From Chara braunii (lineage: Eukaryota; Streptophyta; Charophyceae; Charales; Characeae): a stretch of 21,145 nucleotides of DNA. The DNA is taken from positions 628,601-649,745 of the forward strand of contig BFEA01000588.1 of NCBI GenBank assembly GCA_003427395.1, read 5' to 3'. The translations under genes and the position numbers were made by a program. The notes beneath the pieces were generated by a model that saw only the letters and a list, made by a program, of their open reading frames with translations, did not search any database and was not told where the DNA came from. Positions within the stretch are counted from its first letter, which is position 1. Every line of letters begins with the position of its first letter. Below, in pieces: positions 18,403-21,145 of this stretch.

Positions 18403-19324
18403 TAAAACTTAAAAACCTACTTTGTCTGTCTACAAGAAGATCACATAATATGTTGATTAGTTAAGCTTGCTTTTTGCGCTAAAATGATCAGGTCAGGTCC
18501 ATGGACCTGATCGAGCAAAACTACCTGAAATCATTCTAATGTACCCACGACCCACTTAAAACACATACACAATCGACACACTTTTGGTGCACACGGGTGT
18601 TGATAAAACACAATAGATACTGTCCATACTTAGGATATTTACTGAATAGTTTTTTTAGCAATTTCAGTCATTATGCGCGGTTTCCTCTCGTATCATCCGT
18701 CGATCAAAATTTATTTACTACTATCTAGTTTTAACACAAAGTTTCATTATAGGTAGTTTGTGTTCAACTCTACGTATGACATTTTCTGATTTATCAAAAG
18801 TAGATAAGCTGAACGTATCCTCGTGTAAGCAACTTAATGTCACATAAAAAAAAAAAAAAAAAAACTAACACAATATGGATATCAATTTTCCAGTATATCA
18901 GTATGGATTTTTTCTCATGAGAGTCAATGCCCGTAGAGGTATAGGTATATCTTTGAGGATCTCACCCTGCGTACACAGGCTTCACGTGTGCATCGATTCC
19001 ATATTTTCAATCAACCTTGGGGTATTGGGATGAGTTGTGCTCAATAAGGTTGGCGATCCGAATCGTAGCCCATTACAACTGACTGCTTATGCAATAAAAG
19101 CAGTCTTCATCGAAAGATCGAACCCTAATATCGTAACTGGTCCTTTAGTGGCCGACTCACAGCGTAAGATTCGCCTCTTTATCATACTTAGTTATCTGCT
19201 CTTTTCCGAATCACTATTAGGCAGCACGAAACATCGTATGCACTTTTCAACAATAGAATAAATGCGTGCATGCTTCCACCAATAACGAATGTTCAAACTC
19301 CGTTATGCGTACTAGTGATATTTT
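18403..19324. other. AT-rich noncoding stretch
   Basis: Contains an 18-base perfect palindrome (18493-18510), a 19-base A-run (18846-18864) and an 8-bp-stem hairpin GACTGCTT/AAGCAGTC (19081-19088 with 19098-19105). A 74-codon open frame at 19037-19261 (+) starts only at a GTG and is not supported. Nothing else is seen. Confidence 0.5.
18493..18510. repeat. 18-bp perfect palindrome
   Basis: TCAGGTCCATGGACCTGA equals its own reverse complement. It sits about 250 bases beyond the truncated Gag end. Confidence 0.9.
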
Positions 19325-19560
19325 CGTCCCTGTCTCCCGAGCACTAGTCATATCATCCCGATCACCAGTCATAACCTTCCCCTATGCCTAAAAAGTCGGC
19401 CATATAGCTATACCCGACCAATGGTGCCTCCAACGTCGACTCCCATTTCGACAAAACCCATCTACTCCAGCAGTAGATCACTTGATTAGTAGCTCAACCA
19501 CCCCCACCCCACCATCAGGCACTCCATTCTGAATATCCTATGTTGCCCTTTATCACTCGC
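19325..19560 (-). pseudogene. Decayed partial copy of the neighbouring ORF
   Basis: Aligned by eye with 19604-19855, offset about 273-279 bases in the same orientation. On the minus strand it keeps LEAPLVGY, then ADFLGIGEGYDW and a stop, matching the C-terminus of the ORF at 19634-20095. It lacks roughly 15 bases around GGVDEVAEM and has frameshifts upstream. It also includes sequence beyond the stop codon, so it arose as a tandem DNA duplication, not a processed copy. Confidence 0.6.
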
Positions 19561-19633
19561 ACCACGCTATACCACCCAAAACATAGACACATCCCTTGAA
19601 GAACAGCCCTGTCTCTCGAGCATCTCGCCCCAT

Positions 19634-20095
19634 TCACCAGTCATAACCCTCCCCTATGCTCAAAACACCAGCCATATATCGACACCCGACCAATGGTGCC
19701 TCCAACACCGCCTCCCATTCGACAAAATCAATCTGCTTCCCTCCATGCTCCTGTAGAAGATCACTCGTTAGTAGCTCAACCATTTCCGCCACCTCATCCA
19801 CCCCCCCATCAGGAACCTCATTCGGGATATCCTCTGATGCCTTTATCACAAATACAGTCACTTCGCGAAGCAAACCATCCCAATAACCTAAGCCTACACA
19901 CAACTTCAGAACCAACCTCCCATCCGCTGTAACACGGTAGTGTCGAACCGTCGCACTATTAACCCGTCTGTTGTACCTGAAGTCCTTACCACAACCATCA
20001 CCCTGGCGATGATGTAACTCCAGAATCTCAACAGCCTTTCCTTGGATTTCGCCCACGCATGTCGTAATAACATCCATAGTTGAATGAAGATACAC
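19634..20095 (-). CDS. Unknown protein, ~147-153 aa
   Basis: The frame from 20095 begins at a GTG; the first ATG is at 20077-20075 (MDVITT), giving about 147 residues. The frame stays open up to a TAA a few codons upstream, so this could also be an exon reading into an acceptor-like TTTAG near 20100. Composition looks protein-like: mixed, acidic, with alternating hydrophobic strands (DGRLVLKLCVGLGYWDGL; REVTVFVIKASEDIP) and an acidic helix (DEVAEMVELLTSDLLQEHG). No signal peptide, membrane span, zinc motif or known family was recognised. A C-terminal portion is duplicated at 19325-19560. An overlapping plus-strand frame is Ser/Thr/Pro-rich and less convincing. Confidence 0.4.
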   Translation of the reverse strand: MYLHSTMDVITTCVGEIQGKAVEILELHHRQGDGCGKDFRYNRRVNSATVRHYRVTADGRLVLKLCVGLGYWDGLLREVTVFVIKASEDIPNEVPDGGVDEVAEMVELLTSDLLQEHGGKQIDFVEWEAVLEAPLVGCRYMAGVLSIGEGYDW

Positions 20096-20640
20096 CGCAC
20101 CTAAATCTTATGCAAACACCAACCCCCCTCCTGCTTTCTTTCGCCTAATAATGACCCAGCTCGCCTCCCGCTCCCCTTTCCGATCATAGAACGAGGAAGC
20201 CCACCACCACAATTTGCACTGAGCTTTCTTCCCCACCGCTCCCCTTACTCACATAGATGGCACATCACCTGGGCTGACTGCCACGCTTGATTGACGGGTT
20301 GACATCTTCCCCTCAGATAAATGCCAAAAAAATCACACTACATCTCACCACGCAATCAGCAGGCCGCACGAAAACATGCGAGAACAGTAGCGTCTCCTAG
20401 CACACTCCATTCATTTATATTAAAACTCCCACTAGCTAAACACGCCGTACGCACGAGCCAACCCCCTAAAAAACCAAAACATTGTGAAATATCGACATAT
20501 GCCAAGACCCGCACTAACCCCCCCAAAAAAACAAGCAACCCACGTAACAGGAAAACCCCGACTATACCCCCTACCGCGACCCCCAACAAGCACAAACTAA
20601 ATTACTCCTGCAAACAACCCTAAAACACAAGCGCAGATAA
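20096..20640. other. A/C-rich region without a clear gene
   Basis: The plus strand is C-rich and A-rich with many CCCCC and AAAAA runs. A 100-codon frame on the plus strand (20321-20623) is Lys/Pro/Thr/Asn-rich and looks like a product of composition. No function is supported. Confidence 0.4.
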
Positions 20641-21026
20641 GATCCATGTATAAGCAAATAAATAAATACATACACCAGGAACATATGTCACGAGATACGT
20701 ACACACACAGGTATCCATAATCATAATCGCCGTACATATATATCGACACAAAATTGATAAATACAGACAAAAATATATGTGCTAAGCCTACGATACTATT
20801 TTATTCCGCTCACAACTTTTTTAACATAATTACTAATAAAATTAAAAATAAAAACTTTGTACCAAAAAATAAAGACAATAGAAATCAAATACAGTGATAA
20901 ATTAAGTAAGGAAAAATATAGTAATAAAAATAATTAAAAATACTAGGCTATCAGGCTGACCCCTGGCTACTCTGATTGCCTAAGTAAAAACCAAATTTTA
21001 ATTTTAAAAATATATATATATAATAA

Positions 21027-21062
<36 letters not shown>

Positions 21063-21145
21063 AATAAAATAATAATAAAATTAATAAATTAATAAATTAA
21101 TAAATTTAAAAATTTAAAAATTTTAAAAATTAAAAAAAAAAAAAA
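20641..21145. repeat. AT-rich end with AAAT simple repeats
   Basis: Very AT-rich, apart from one short ordinary-composition patch (20944-20990). From about 21008 it is TA, TAA, TAAA and TTAAA microsatellite, closing in 14 A's. Sequence of this type commonly ends assembly contigs. Confidence 0.85.

Noticed and set aside
18846-18864. A-run as a possible LINE/SINE tail
   Set aside because: No recognisable retroposon body upstream and no clear flanking target duplication.
19080-19160. Possible tRNA on the minus strand (AGGGTTCGATC)
   Set aside because: The B-box-like motif is present, but no matching A box, acceptor stem or anticodon arm could be drawn.

Overview
This looks like repeat-rich nuclear DNA of a eukaryote, most likely a charophyte green alga such as Chara braunii. 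That call rests on my memory of the N-terminus of the first Gag, on plant-type Ty3/gypsy (Metaviridae, chromovirus-like) polyproteins, and on TATA-type LTR signals; no database was searched. No intact, confidently functional host gene is visible. Roughly two thirds of the window is decayed LTR retrotransposon.

Layout. Positions 1-782 are the 5' leader or end of the 5' LTR of element 1, with a TTGACC repeat array. Positions 783-6417 (+) hold the element 1 gag and pol, in order gag, protease, reverse transcriptase, RNase H, integrase and a chromodomain-like tail. They are broken by stops and frameshifts and have lost an RNase H aspartate and an integrase aspartate. A polypurine tract and LTR-like sequence follow from 6456. 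Positions 7460-8805 are a G-rich tandem duplication, one copy of which carries a 201-bp inverted-repeat (MITE-like) insertion flanked by TTAA. Positions 8832-9665 (+) are the 3' end of the pol of a related element 2, followed by its LTR from 9711. Positions 10631-11038 hold an unassigned ORF. Positions 11241-18238 (-) are element 3, from a different Ty3 family: 3' LTR, polypurine tract, integrase, RNase H, RT, a ~280-bp AT-rich insertion, protease and gag. It is cut off in gag and no 5' LTR is visible.

From 18239 the character changes to AT-rich, apparently non-retroelement DNA. It contains one plausible but unrecognised protein ORF (19634-20095, -) whose C-terminal part is duplicated as a decayed copy beside it, then A/C-rich sequence, then AAAT-type simple repeats running into a poly-A end. 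The window begins and ends in homopolymer A.

The elements act as successive insertions, not as a cooperating gene set. Several of the in-frame stops can be explained as C-to-T (or G-to-A) changes, consistent with old, methylated, silenced copies. The most interesting unexplained signals are the short hairpin shared by LTRs of two families with a matched base-pair change, the MITE insertion whose empty site is preserved in the neighbouring repeat copy, and the unknown protein with a partial tandem duplicate.
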